9,350 nucleotides of DNA from an uncultured Clostridia bacterium (GTDB taxonomy: Bacteria; Bacillota; Clostridia; Christensenellales; CAG-917), in assembly GCA_947174215.1 (NCBI GenBank), contig CAMWIB010000034.1:1-9350 (forward strand). The letters are read 5' to 3'. Position 1 is the first letter of the stretch, and each line of letters starts with the position of its first letter. The position numbers were made by a program, and so were the translations under genes. This document shows positions 1-6,520 of the stretch, in pieces. The notes beneath the pieces are model-generated. The model worked only from the letters and a program-made list of their open reading frames with translations. It had not been told where the DNA came from and did no database searches.

Positions 1-100
1 GTTTATATTGACTCAATCCTTTCTCTTTTCTTAAAGACTTTAATCTTTCGCCAAATTGTAAGTTCATAATTAAATCATAGATAAAATTAGTCTAAAATAT

Positions 101-129
101 TTGACTTAGATAATAATTATCTCTAAAAT
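101..129 (+). promoter_or_regulatory. SigA-type promoter of the Cys-rich small protein gene
   Basis: A -35 box TTGACT (101-106) and a -10 box TAAAAT (124-129) lie 17 bases apart, each matching consensus at five of six positions. Transcription would start near 135-137, just before the ribosome binding site at 141-147. This also argues against translation from the ATG at 128, which lies inside the -10 box. Seen directly in sequence; promoter activity is inferred. Confidence 0.7.
108..122. promoter_or_regulatory. Palindromic candidate operator inside the promoter spacer
   Basis: AGATAAT (108-114), one central A, then ATTATCT (116-122) form a perfect 7-bp inverted repeat. It fills nearly the whole 17-base spacer between the -35 and -10 boxes, the classical position for a repressor that blocks RNA polymerase. 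The palindrome is directly visible. Its use as an operator is inference, and an A+T-rich palindrome of this size can occur by chance. Confidence 0.45.
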
Positions 130-150
130 GATTGATAGTAGAGGTGAGAT

Positions 151-453
151 ATGTCAGAAAACAAACATTGTTACAGTTGCAAATTTTATAAGCCCTATTA
201 CACAAAAGGCTATAAACAGTTTGATAGGTGTGATATCGGACTTTGCACAAAAAAGAAAGCTACGGTGGAGAAACAGGAAGTTTGCAACCTCTATTCCAGT
301 ATGTATATTGGGCGCATAGACAGAAAGCAAGCGGCACTATCTGCGGTAACCGACCATATAAATCTTTTGTCGGAGCTGAAACAAATCTTGGAAGAGGACG
401 ACGATGAAGCCATACAGGAATTGTTTTTCGATTTCAAAAGGCGCAAGAAATAA
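151..453 (+). CDS. Small Cys-rich protein, possible zinc-binding, function unknown
   Basis: This 100-residue protein has no function I can name. Its first half holds five cysteines: a C-x2-C pair (C7, C10), then C27, C32 and C45, spaced as in small zinc-ribbon-like proteins. Aromatic and lysine-rich residues (KFYKPYYTKGY) lie between them. The second half is predicted helical, with an acidic stretch (EEDDDEA) followed by a basic tail (FKRRKK). There is no signal peptide or membrane segment, so it is probably cytoplasmic. The ATG at 151 is preceded by GAGGTGA (141-147) and a near-consensus promoter at 101-129, which makes this start convincing. It is monocistronic as far as visible. The gene is visibly more A+T-rich than its right-hand neighbours, which hints at an accessory or acquired gene. 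From memory, similar short proteins with this Cys pattern occur as unnamed hypotheticals in gut Bacillota; a search would be needed to confirm. Confidence 0.75.
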   Translation: MSENKHCYSCKFYKPYYTKGYKQFDRCDIGLCTKKKATVEKQEVCNLYSSMYIGRIDRKQAALSAVTDHINLLSELKQILEEDDDEAIQELFFDFKRRKK

Positions 454-467
454 GTGTAAGAAAATAC

Positions 468-490
468 GCCTTTGATAATTTCAGGCTTTT
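468..490 (+). terminator. Weak candidate terminator after the Cys-rich gene
   Basis: GCCT (468-471) can pair with AGGC (483-486) around an 11-base loop, followed by TTTT. It lies 15 bases past the stop codon, where a terminator would be expected. The stem is only 4 bp, so the call is weak. Confidence 0.25.
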
Positions 491-513
491 ATGTGTGACA
501 TACATAATACTGC

Positions 514-560
514 AAATATGCGAGTTTATTGTACAAAATCAAGCGATAAACTCTATATTT
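514..560. promoter_or_regulatory. Long imperfect inverted repeat in the 454-671 spacer
   Basis: GAGTTTAT (522-529) pairs perfectly with ATAAACTC (546-553). The stem extends outward through AAATAT (514-519) and ATATTT (555-560) across a small bulge, giving about 14 pairs around a 16-base loop. No T-run follows, so it is not a standard terminator. It lies about 50 bases upstream of the promoter of the next gene. It could be an RNA hairpin at the end of the first transcript or a protein-binding site. The rest of the 454-671 spacer shows no gene. Confidence 0.35.
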
Positions 561-609
561 GGTTAAGCGATACGCCAATTTGAAAAATATTGCGGTCTTA
601 ATTCTTATG

Positions 610-638
610 TTGCGCAAATGCTCGAAAAATAGTATAAT
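610..638 (+). promoter_or_regulatory. Promoter of the metallo-beta-lactamase-fold gene
   Basis: A perfect TATAAT -10 box (633-638) has TTGCGC (610-615) 17 bases upstream as a partial -35 match. The -35 box is the first part of the 8-bp palindrome TTGCGCAA (610-617), and the inverted copy GCGCAA (643-648) falls at the expected transcription start. This arrangement would suit a repressor binding site. The boxes are seen directly; regulation is inferred. Confidence 0.6.
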
Positions 639-671
639 GTGAGCGCAATACTACATTAGGGGTATACCGTT

Positions 672-1997
672 ATGGCAGGACAACACGCTCGTTCGAGCAA
701 ATCACTTATTATCGCAGTAGTTGCGATTGTTCTTATCGTTGCAATCGTACTTTGCGTGCTTTACTTCGCATTCCCAAAGACGTGGAATCAGATTAAAAAC
801 GGCGTATTCGGCGACGTCACGACGGACAACGTTCAAGGCGGAGATTCGGATGACGACTCGACCACATCCAATCCAAACGGCGGTTCGCAAAATGGCGGCA
901 GTTCAAGCAACCTGCCCTCTCTCGAACTCGGCGAGGGCGAGCTTAGAGTGCATTTCATCAACGTAGGTCAAGGCGACTGCATCTATATTCAACTCCCCGA
1001 CGAAAACAAAACGGATATGCTGATTGACTGCGGCAACAAAAGCACGGGATATGACTTCAACAAGACAAAGAAATATCTCAACGACCTCAACCCCGACGGC
1101 AAGATAAATCACCTTATGCTCACGCACTGCGACGAGGACCACGTGGATAATATGGATGAAATTATCTACGACTTCGAGATTGAAAACATATATATGCCGA
1201 ACGTGCTTGCCGCTCCGACGGGAACGAGCAACGCGGCGCTTGCCCTTCAAAATCAAATCGCCGCACTTGACGAAGAAAAGGTGGCTATGTTCACCGATGA
1301 GGACACTGTTACAAGTCAGACATACGCGCGTTTCTTCATCGCCGCGCTCACCGAGGAGAACTGCACCATACATATCAATATGGATAAGGACGAAAGCACG
1401 AACAGCATCGTCATCACCGATACCACATACCGTCTTACGTTCTACTGCCCGACAGAAGAATATTATGCAACCACGAAGCTGAATACCGCTCACCAGAAGA
1501 ACGCTATCTCCCCTATCGGCATACTCGAATACAACAACCGCCGCGTAGTGTTCACTGGCGACAGCAACGAGGATAAGGGAAGCGAACAGACCTTTATCCG
1601 CAGAATCAACGGCGAGCTTGACTGCGACGTGCTGAAAGTCGGTCATCACGGAAGCGAAACCTCGTCAAGCGACAAATTCCTTGACGCTATAAAATGCGAA
1701 TACGCCGTTATTAGCTGTAATAAAAACGGCAACACGTTTATCCATCCAAGACAGGCTACCCTCGACAGACTTGCGGCTCGCAATATGACGGTATACCGTA
1801 CGGACACGAACGGAACGGTTGTACTCACCATAGACAGCAAAAGCAATTTGAACTTCGCTATGGAAACGGAAGTTGAACAGTCCGTCAACCTTATCGGTGC
1901 GGATACTGAAACGGCAGAAACGCAATCGTACGCTTTTTGCGATTCCCAAATACAACTGCTCTTTGCTATGACCGCCGCCGTAAGTTGCGCATACTAA
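672..1997 (+). CDS. Membrane-anchored ComEC/Rec2-type metallo-beta-lactamase-fold hydrolase
   Basis: This 441-residue protein belongs to the metallo-beta-lactamase superfamily, in the subgroup resembling the C-terminal domain of the competence protein ComEC. A short basic N-terminus precedes one hydrophobic helix (about residues 12-34), then a Gly/Ser/Asp/Asn-rich linker (about 55-88). The catalytic domain would therefore be tethered outside the cell. The domain shows HFINVGQGD (94-102), the metal-binding motif THCDEDH (151-157, with H152, D154, D156, H157), FTGDSN (294-299) and VGHHGS (323-328), in canonical order. ComEC's own transmembrane competence channel is absent, so a direct role in DNA uptake is not implied. 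Stand-alone proteins of this kind in Bacillota are usually annotated only as MBL-fold or ComEC-like; the substrate is unknown, with nucleic acid or phosphodiesters possible. AGGGG (658-662) lies nine bases before the ATG. The last 45 or so residues continue past the usual domain end. Confidence 0.85.
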   Translation: MAGQHARSSKSLIIAVVAIVLIVAIVLCVLYFAFPKTWNQIKNGVFGDVTTDNVQGGDSDDDSTTSNPNGGSQNGGSSSNLPSLELGEGELRVHFINVGQGDCIYIQLPDENKTDMLIDCGNKSTGYDFNKTKKYLNDLNPDGKINHLMLTHCDEDHVDNMDEIIYDFEIENIYMPNVLAAPTGTSNAALALQNQIAALDEEKVAMFTDEDTVTSQTYARFFIAALTEENCTIHINMDKDESTNSIVITDTTYRLTFYCPTEEYYATTKLNTAHQKNAISPIGILEYNNRRVVFTGDSNEDKGSEQTFIRRINGELDCDVLKVGHHGSETSSSDKFLDAIKCEYAVISCNKNGNTFIHPRQATLDRLAARNMTVYRTDTNGTVVLTIDSKSNLNFAMETEVEQSVNLIGADTETAETQSYAFCDSQIQLLFAMTAAVSCAY

Positions 1998-2078
1998 GAT
2001 AGTTAGTTTTATATTGCGCAAAGCATAAAATCACGCCGCTATCACTTGATTATCACAAACACTTCATAACAACAGATT

Positions 2079-2108
2079 AAATTGCGCTCATATCGGGCGC
2101 AATTTTTT
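2079..2108 (+). terminator. Intrinsic terminator of the MBL-fold gene
   Basis: AAATTGCGC (2079-2087) pairs perfectly with GCGCAATTT (2097-2105) around a nine-base loop. The T-run 2103-2108 completes the terminator. It lies about 80 bases after the stop codon at 1997 and before the promoter of the transporter operon, so the two units are transcribed separately. Confidence 0.8.
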
Positions 2109-2137
2109 ACAAATTCCGCTTTTCCATAATTTTAATA

Positions 2138-2165
2138 TTGGCAAAGCCCTTCTATTTATGATAAT
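2138..2165 (+). promoter_or_regulatory. Promoter of the transporter-phosphoesterase operon
   Basis: TTGGCA (2138-2143) and GATAAT (2160-2165) are 16 bases apart, each one base from consensus. Transcription would start near 2172 and leave a leader of about 35 bases before the ATG at 2207. I see no cre-like palindrome or other clear operator next to it. Confidence 0.5.
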
Positions 2166-2206
2166 ATATATTTAATATCTCTATAAAGGAAGAATAAGGG
2201 AAGATT

Positions 2207-3907
2207 ATGAAAAAACATGATTCAACCGTCGCTACAAGCGACATTCGCCCTGCGGACAGAGTACCTCTAAAAGAAAAGCTCTGTTACGGTGCGGGCGGAC
2301 TTATGGACGGCGGCGGCGTTGCGCTTATGTCCTGCGTAATGCTCGGCTTTATGACCAAGTATGGCGGAATTATTCCCGCGGTTGCTTCTACAATCATGAT
2401 GATTGCAAAGCTGTGGGACGCAATTTCCGACCCATTTATGGGTTTCATCAGCGACAACACCCGCGGCAAGTGGGGCAGACGTAAACCGTATATGTTCTTT
2501 GGCGGTATCTCGCTTATTATCGCACTGTTCCTGCTGTTTATGCCACTGCGCGACTGGGGCGTTTCGGTGGGAGCGTACACCGCATACATAATCATAATGT
2601 ACCTGCTTTGGAACACTTGTTCCACTCTCTCCCAAGTACCGTACACGTCAATGGCAAGTGATATTACGCCGTCCTTTAAGGAACGCAATAACACTAATAC
2701 CGTGAAGCTGGTGTTCACTGCCGCCGCTTCTGGTATCGCGTACGTCGTACCCCTCGTACTGCTTGAAGCACTCATAAGCGAGGACGGATATCTCTTCTTC
2801 CCCAAGATAAGCGGTCCCGTATTCTGGATTGTGCTTGTCGTAATATTCGGCACGCTGTTCGGCGGCGGACTCATTCTTTGCGGACTCTTCGTCAAGGAAC
2901 GTATCAAGCCGACTACCCCCAAACAAAAATTCAATCTAAAACGCTTTGTAAAGAGCTATATCGTACCCTACAAAAACCGCTCCTACCGTTGGCACATCGC
3001 TATGTACGCTACGGCGTTTATGTGTATGGATATGATTTCCGCACTCGCCGTCTACTACGCAACCGACGTCTGGCACGGATACAAGCTGTTCGGTATGGAT
3101 ATGTCGTCTATGTTCATAGTCGCTCCTCTTATGGTCGCGGCGGTGGTTATGTTCCCGCTCGCCCGCATAATGATGGACAAAAAGAGCAAGGCGTTCGCTT
3201 TCCGTATGGGCTTACCCTTCTACATTGCAGGCGGCATAATGCTTGCGGTTATGGACCCGAGCTGGACTCCTCCCGTACTCGTTCCTATCGTTGCACTCAT
3301 TATGGGCTTGGGCTTCGGCGGCGCGCAGATGATGCCTTGGATTATCTTCCCCGATACGCTCGACGTTGCGGAAATGGCAACCGGCGCTCGTCCTACGGGT
3401 ACGTATAGCGGTATGATGACGCTTGCACGTAAGGTAGCAGGTGCATTCGGCGTAGGTCTTGTCGGTTGGATAATGTCCGGCGCAGGCTATATCACCGACG
3501 ACAACGCAACCACTTATATCACTCAGCCCGATTCCGCATTGCTTGCAATCAAGCTCGTACTCGGTATCTCCATTGCAGTATTCATCTCTATCGCAATGTT
3601 CGCCTCCTTCAAATATAAGGTCACAAGCAAAAAGCTCGAACGTATGCGCTACTTCATTGAGGCAAGAAAAGCAGGCGCAACCCTCACCCCCGAGGAAGAG
3701 GAAGAGCGTACCGCAATGGTTGCAGAGCTGTACGGCAAGGTCAATCCCAACGACGTCGTAGACCCGTCAAAGTATGATGAGGAAGGCAATCCCATTGATA
3801 CGGATTCAAATTCTACGGAAAACTTCGTCGATTCCGACAACGCGGAGCAACTCGTTGCCGCAGACAACGATATAGCGGAAACGCAGATGTTTGAGGATAA
3901 GGAATAA
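2207..3907 (+). CDS. GPH-family (MelB-type) cation:sugar symporter, MFS fold
   Basis: This 566-residue integral membrane protein is a glycoside-pentoside-hexuronide:cation symporter, the MelB branch of the major facilitator superfamily. It should import a sugar or glycoside with Na+ or H+. The N-terminal signature is clear: D71-x3-D75 (LWDAISDP), matching the MelB cation-site aspartates D55 and D59, followed by the loop SDNTRGKWGRRKPY (82-95). About twelve hydrophobic segments are visible up to about residue 468. A hydrophilic tail of about 95 residues follows, basic at first and then strongly acidic, which makes the protein longer than the usual 450-500 residues. The tail should be cytoplasmic. 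AAGGGAAG (2196-2203) precedes the ATG. The next gene, a phosphoesterase, starts five bases after the stop, so both form an operon. The substrate cannot be read from sequence. No glycoside hydrolase is next to it, which is unusual for this family. Confidence 0.9.
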   Translation: MKKHDSTVATSDIRPADRVPLKEKLCYGAGGLMDGGGVALMSCVMLGFMTKYGGIIPAVASTIMMIAKLWDAISDPFMGFISDNTRGKWGRRKPYMFFGGISLIIALFLLFMPLRDWGVSVGAYTAYIIIMYLLWNTCSTLSQVPYTSMASDITPSFKERNNTNTVKLVFTAAASGIAYVVPLVLLEALISEDGYLFFPKISGPVFWIVLVVIFGTLFGGGLILCGLFVKERIKPTTPKQKFNLKRFVKSYIVPYKNRSYRWHIAMYATAFMCMDMISALAVYYATDVWHGYKLFGMDMSSMFIVAPLMVAAVVMFPLARIMMDKKSKAFAFRMGLPFYIAGGIMLAVMDPSWTPPVLVPIVALIMGLGFGGAQMMPWIIFPDTLDVAEMATGARPTGTYSGMMTLARKVAGAFGVGLVGWIMSGAGYITDDNATTYITQPDSALLAIKLVLGISIAVFISIAMFASFKYKVTSKKLERMRYFIEARKAGATLTPEEEEERTAMVAELYGKVNPNDVVDPSKYDEEGNPIDTDSNSTENFVDSDNAEQLVAADNDIAETQMFEDKE

Positions 3908-3912
3908 ATTCA

Positions 3913-4899
3913 ATGAACGCAATCTTTGAAAAGAAAGACGGACAAACCATAATCACCAAAGCCGAAAATAAACCGTTCAGAATATTGCAGCTCACCGACG
4001 TTCATATCGGTGGCGGTCTGTTCAGCGTCAAAAAAGATAAGCTCGCGCTTGCCGCCGTCGAAAAGATAGTCAAGGCGGCAAAGGCGGACTTCGTCGTCGT
4101 AACTGGCGACGTATGCTATCCTCTCTTCCCGTGGAGCGGCACCTTCAATAATATGAAAGGCACTCGCAGGTTCGCGGAGCTGATGAACAAGCTCGGCGTA
4201 GAATGGACGCTCGTGTTCGGCAATCACGACACCGAAAGCTTCGCTTTTTACGATAAGGAACATCTTGCAAGCTACTATATGAAGCAACCAAAGTGCCACT
4301 TTCAAAAAGGCGAAAAAGGGCTTACGGGGCTTGGCAACTACTGCATAAAGCTCAACAATGCTGACGGCACGCTCAACACCGCGCTTATGTTTTTGGATAG
4401 CAATATGTACCTCTCAAAGAGCTTTTTCAGCGGCTTTGACGTCATTCACGACGACCAGATTGATTGGTACAAGCGCACTGTCACGGAGCTTGGCGAAAAC
4501 GGCAAACCCGCAAACTCGCTTGCCTTCTTCCACATTCCGCCAAAGGAATTCAAGGAAGGCTGGGAGAAGTGCTACAACGGAAGCGGCGAGGCTACCTATC
4601 ATCTCGGCTTCGTGCAGGAGAAGGACAACTATTTCGGTTATCCCAAAACCAAGGAAGGCAAGTTCTTTGGTGAAATGGTGAAGCTCGGAAGCTGCAAGGG
4701 TATGTTTATGGGACATGACCACCTCAATACGCTTTCGATAACATATCAGGGAATACGCCTGACATACGGAATGTCGATAGACTATCTCGCCTACCAAGGT
4801 ATAATGAAAAAGCACACCCAACGCGGCGGCACGCTCATTGACATATTCGACGACGGCTCGTTTGACGTGAAGCTCCTACCCCTCGATTCTCTCAAATGA
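3913..4899 (+). CDS. Calcineurin-like metallophosphoesterase, cytoplasmic
   Basis: This 328-residue protein is a metallophosphoesterase of the calcineurin/purple acid phosphatase superfamily. The five blocks that bind the two metals appear in order: D29-x-H31 (LTDVH), GD66 (VVTGDV), GNHD (103-106), H207 (FFHIPP) and GHDH (267-270). All metal ligands are present, so it should be active. It has no signal peptide or membrane segment and should act in the cytoplasm. It resembles the Dcr2-like class of bacterial proteins annotated only as phosphoesterase or phosphohydrolase; the substrate is unknown. The ATG is five bases after the symporter stop, and its ribosome binding site AAGGAA (3899-3904) overlaps the last symporter codons and stop, suggesting translational coupling. 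The pairing could mean that it acts on a phosphorylated product of the imported compound, but that is inference. Confidence 0.88.
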   Translation: MNAIFEKKDGQTIITKAENKPFRILQLTDVHIGGGLFSVKKDKLALAAVEKIVKAAKADFVVVTGDVCYPLFPWSGTFNNMKGTRRFAELMNKLGVEWTLVFGNHDTESFAFYDKEHLASYYMKQPKCHFQKGEKGLTGLGNYCIKLNNADGTLNTALMFLDSNMYLSKSFFSGFDVIHDDQIDWYKRTVTELGENGKPANSLAFFHIPPKEFKEGWEKCYNGSGEATYHLGFVQEKDNYFGYPKTKEGKFFGEMVKLGSCKGMFMGHDHLNTLSITYQGIRLTYGMSIDYLAYQGIMKKHTQRGGTLIDIFDDGSFDVKLLPLDSLK

Positions 4900-5003
4900 T
4901 ATGCACAAATTGCGCATCAAGCGATGCACTCAGACGATACAAGTAATGACTTAAAATAATTAGTCAATAGGTTATACGCCATCAAGTAAATTCTATTAAA
5001 ATC

Positions 5004-5028
5004 AAAGCCTCGCAATAAGCGAGGCTTT
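5004..5028. terminator. Bidirectional intrinsic terminator between convergent genes
   Basis: AAAGCCTCGC (5004-5013) pairs perfectly with GCGAGGCTTT (5019-5028) around the five-base loop AATAA. It lies between the phosphoesterase gene on the plus strand and the XRE regulator on the minus strand. Both sides end in short T-runs when read outward, so it can serve both. The rest of the 4900-5073 spacer holds only a small hairpin (4914-4927) and no gene. Confidence 0.85.
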
Positions 5029-5073
5029 ACTTTCAACATTCATTATCAAATTTAATTGATTTACAGACCGTCA

Positions 5074-6195
5074 TCACGCACGTTTGTCCTTTACAACCTT
5101 CGTTATAATGCAGGGGATAAACGTCAGCACCGAGCCTAACATCGTTATAACCGCGGACAGTATCGACGTCACGACAAACACCACAATCGCCAGTATGCCA
5201 AGCAGAAGCTTCGTGACAATCATCCATAGGATAGAGTCGAAGTCAAGCGAGAAGATAACGCCGGGGAGCTTGAATGAGAAGCCGTAGAACGTAAACAGCT
5301 CGCGTACCACACTGCCCCACAGATATTGACTTACGAACATAAACGATACGATTACGCCAATGACGAGAAGCACGAGGTAGAATCCAAACTGCTCGGACGT
5401 CATATAGAGGACGAGGTACAGCACGAAATTTATTACCGCGAATACGGCGGCAATAATCAACGACAAAGTGAGCTTATAACCGTCATCGTCGTCACCCTCT
5501 TTATCCCGAAGCTCGCTTATAAAATCTGCAATAGAAATCACCCAGCCGAATATTGCAAGCGGTGCAATGAGAAGCACTACCGAGTAGAATTCTCTATCGC
5601 TTCTATCACACGTAAAGCACAGAATAGTAAACAATATATACGCAACAGCGGCAAAAGCCAAACTGACAACAAGCTTCACGTCAAAGCCTTTGCCAAGCGC
5701 TTTCTTCCTTCTTTCCTGCTCAGCGCGCTCGCGCTCCTGCTTCTCTACGGCAACCCGTCTTTCCTGCTCTCTTGCCGCCGCGACTGCTTGTTTTTCACGC
5801 TCCTGTTTAAGACGGCGTTCCTCCTCTTGCTTCCGCTCAAAGCATTCCTTACATACAATCTTCGGAGAAGTTTGTGCTTCGTTACCCTCTTCGAGCATTT
5901 TGCCGCAGACGGTACATATACCTATATACTTCGTCACGTCCACACTATCGGTCGTTTCCGACTTCTCAACGACATCACTTGCAACCTGTTGCTCCTGCGC
6001 GCCATCCTCGAAATAGTTGAGAGGCACCTGAAAAAACTTTGCTATTTGCGACATCGTCATAAAGTCAGGCATAGACTCTCCGCGTTCCCATTTGGATACC
6101 GCTTGATACGTGACGTTGAGAACCTTGCCAAGTTCCTCCTGCGTCATACCTTTGTTCTTTCTCAAAGCGGCAATTTTTTTACCGTAATCATTCAT
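5074..6195 (-). CDS. XRE-family HTH regulator with zinc-ribbon motif and membrane domain
   Basis: This 373-residue protein joins four parts. Residues 1-65 form an XRE/Cro-type helix-turn-helix, with the recognition region TYQAVSKWERGESMPD (29-44). Residues 94-118 hold two C-x2-C pairs (C94/C97 and C115/C118), a zinc-ribbon-like knuckle. Residues about 120-168 are very rich in Glu, Arg, Lys and Gln and should form a helical coiled coil. Residues 174-365 contain five to six membrane-spanning segments, with a short acidic loop (EGDDDD) between the second and third. The protein is thus likely a DNA-binding regulator held at the membrane, which could sense an envelope or metal signal. AAAGGAAGG (6209-6201, minus strand) lies just before the ATG, and a good promoter lies upstream. 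Its targets and ligand are unknown. XRE regulators with C-terminal membrane segments are known in Bacillota, but I cannot name a characterised relative of this exact layout. Confidence 0.85.
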   Translation of the reverse strand: MNDYGKKIAALRKNKGMTQEELGKVLNVTYQAVSKWERGESMPDFMTMSQIAKFFQVPLNYFEDGAQEQQVASDVVEKSETTDSVDVTKYIGICTVCGKMLEEGNEAQTSPKIVCKECFERKQEEERRLKQEREKQAVAAAREQERRVAVEKQERERAEQERRKKALGKGFDVKLVVSLAFAAVAYILFTILCFTCDRSDREFYSVVLLIAPLAIFGWVISIADFISELRDKEGDDDDGYKLTLSLIIAAVFAVINFVLYLVLYMTSEQFGFYLVLLVIGVIVSFMFVSQYLWGSVVRELFTFYGFSFKLPGVIFSLDFDSILWMIVTKLLLGILAIVVFVVTSILSAVITMLGSVLTFIPCIITKVVKDKRA

Positions 6196-6232
6196 ATGCG
6201 CCTTCCTTTATTTTGCTTTGCTGATTGATTTT

Positions 6233-6261
6233 GTTATACCATATTAAAGAATGCGTTTCAA
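6233..6261 (-). promoter_or_regulatory. Promoter of the XRE membrane regulator
   Basis: On the minus strand, TTGAAA (6261-6256) and TATAAC (6238-6233) are 17 bases apart, each one or two bases from consensus. The start site would be near 6226, leaving a leader of about 30 bases before the ATG at 6195. The regulator is therefore transcribed apart from the pyr genes upstream of it. No perfect palindrome overlaps it, so self-repression is not evident. Confidence 0.65.
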
Positions 6262-6402
6262 TAAAATCCTCTCAACTATCAGTAGAATTTTTGTCTTTAT
6301 GATTGAAAAGTGTAATTTTTGCAAATTTTTTATACAATATTTGAAAATTTATGCCACCGAAAAATTTACAATATCAACGTCATAAAATACGCCATTATAC
6401 AC

Positions 6403-6430
6403 ACAAAACGCCTTTTATCTGGCGTTTTGT
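6403..6430. terminator. Intrinsic terminator downstream of the pyr genes
   Basis: ACAAAACGCC (6403-6412) pairs perfectly with GGCGTTTTGT (6421-6430) around an eight-base loop. Read on the minus strand, the stem ends in GGCGTTTT, typical of an intrinsic terminator. It lies about 90 bases past the pyrB stop, so it should end the pyr transcript before the XRE gene. Its symmetry would let it work in both directions. The 6196-6520 spacer otherwise holds the XRE promoter, a second hairpin (6476-6499) and A+T-rich sequence without a gene. Confidence 0.7.
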
Positions 6431-6475
6431 ACGTATTAAATATCTATTCTGCAATATTACTGTTTATATTATGCC

Positions 6476-6502
6476 ATTATCAAATGTTCATTTGATAATT
6501 TT
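6476..6502. terminator. A+T-rich perfect hairpin just after pyrB
   Basis: ATTATCAAATG (6476-6486) and CATTTGATAAT (6489-6499) form an 11-bp perfect inverted repeat with almost no loop; in RNA the innermost pairs would open. On the plus strand it is followed by TTTT (6499-6502), but on the minus strand, where pyrB is transcribed, no T-run follows. It may stabilise the 3' end of the pyr mRNA or stop antisense transcripts. Weak stems of this composition are poor terminators. Confidence 0.4.
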
Positions 6503-6520
6503 CGCTTTTGTCTTTTTAGT

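Noticed and set aside
128..319. 63-residue plus-strand open frame overlapping the Cys-rich gene
   Set aside because: Its ATG lies inside the -10 box, has no ribosome binding site, and the frame at 151 has a better start and a family-like Cys pattern.
903..1649. 248-residue minus-strand open frame opposite the MBL-fold gene
   Set aside because: It is antisense to a gene with all catalytic motifs, has no motif of its own, and reflects codon bias of the true gene.
4911..4930. Small hairpin GCATC-AAGC-GATGC after the phosphoesterase gene
   Set aside because: The stem is only 5 bp with no T-run, and a much better terminator follows at 5004-5028.
5326..6228. 300-residue plus-strand open frame opposite the XRE regulator
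   Set aside because: It is fully antisense to a well-supported gene, its product is low-complexity Arg/Leu/Ser/Phe sequence, and no ribosome binding site is seen.
6395..6403. TTATACACA, a match to the DnaA box consensus
   Set aside because: Only a single copy, overlapping a terminator stem and with no oriC genes or box cluster nearby; one 9-mer match is expected by chance.
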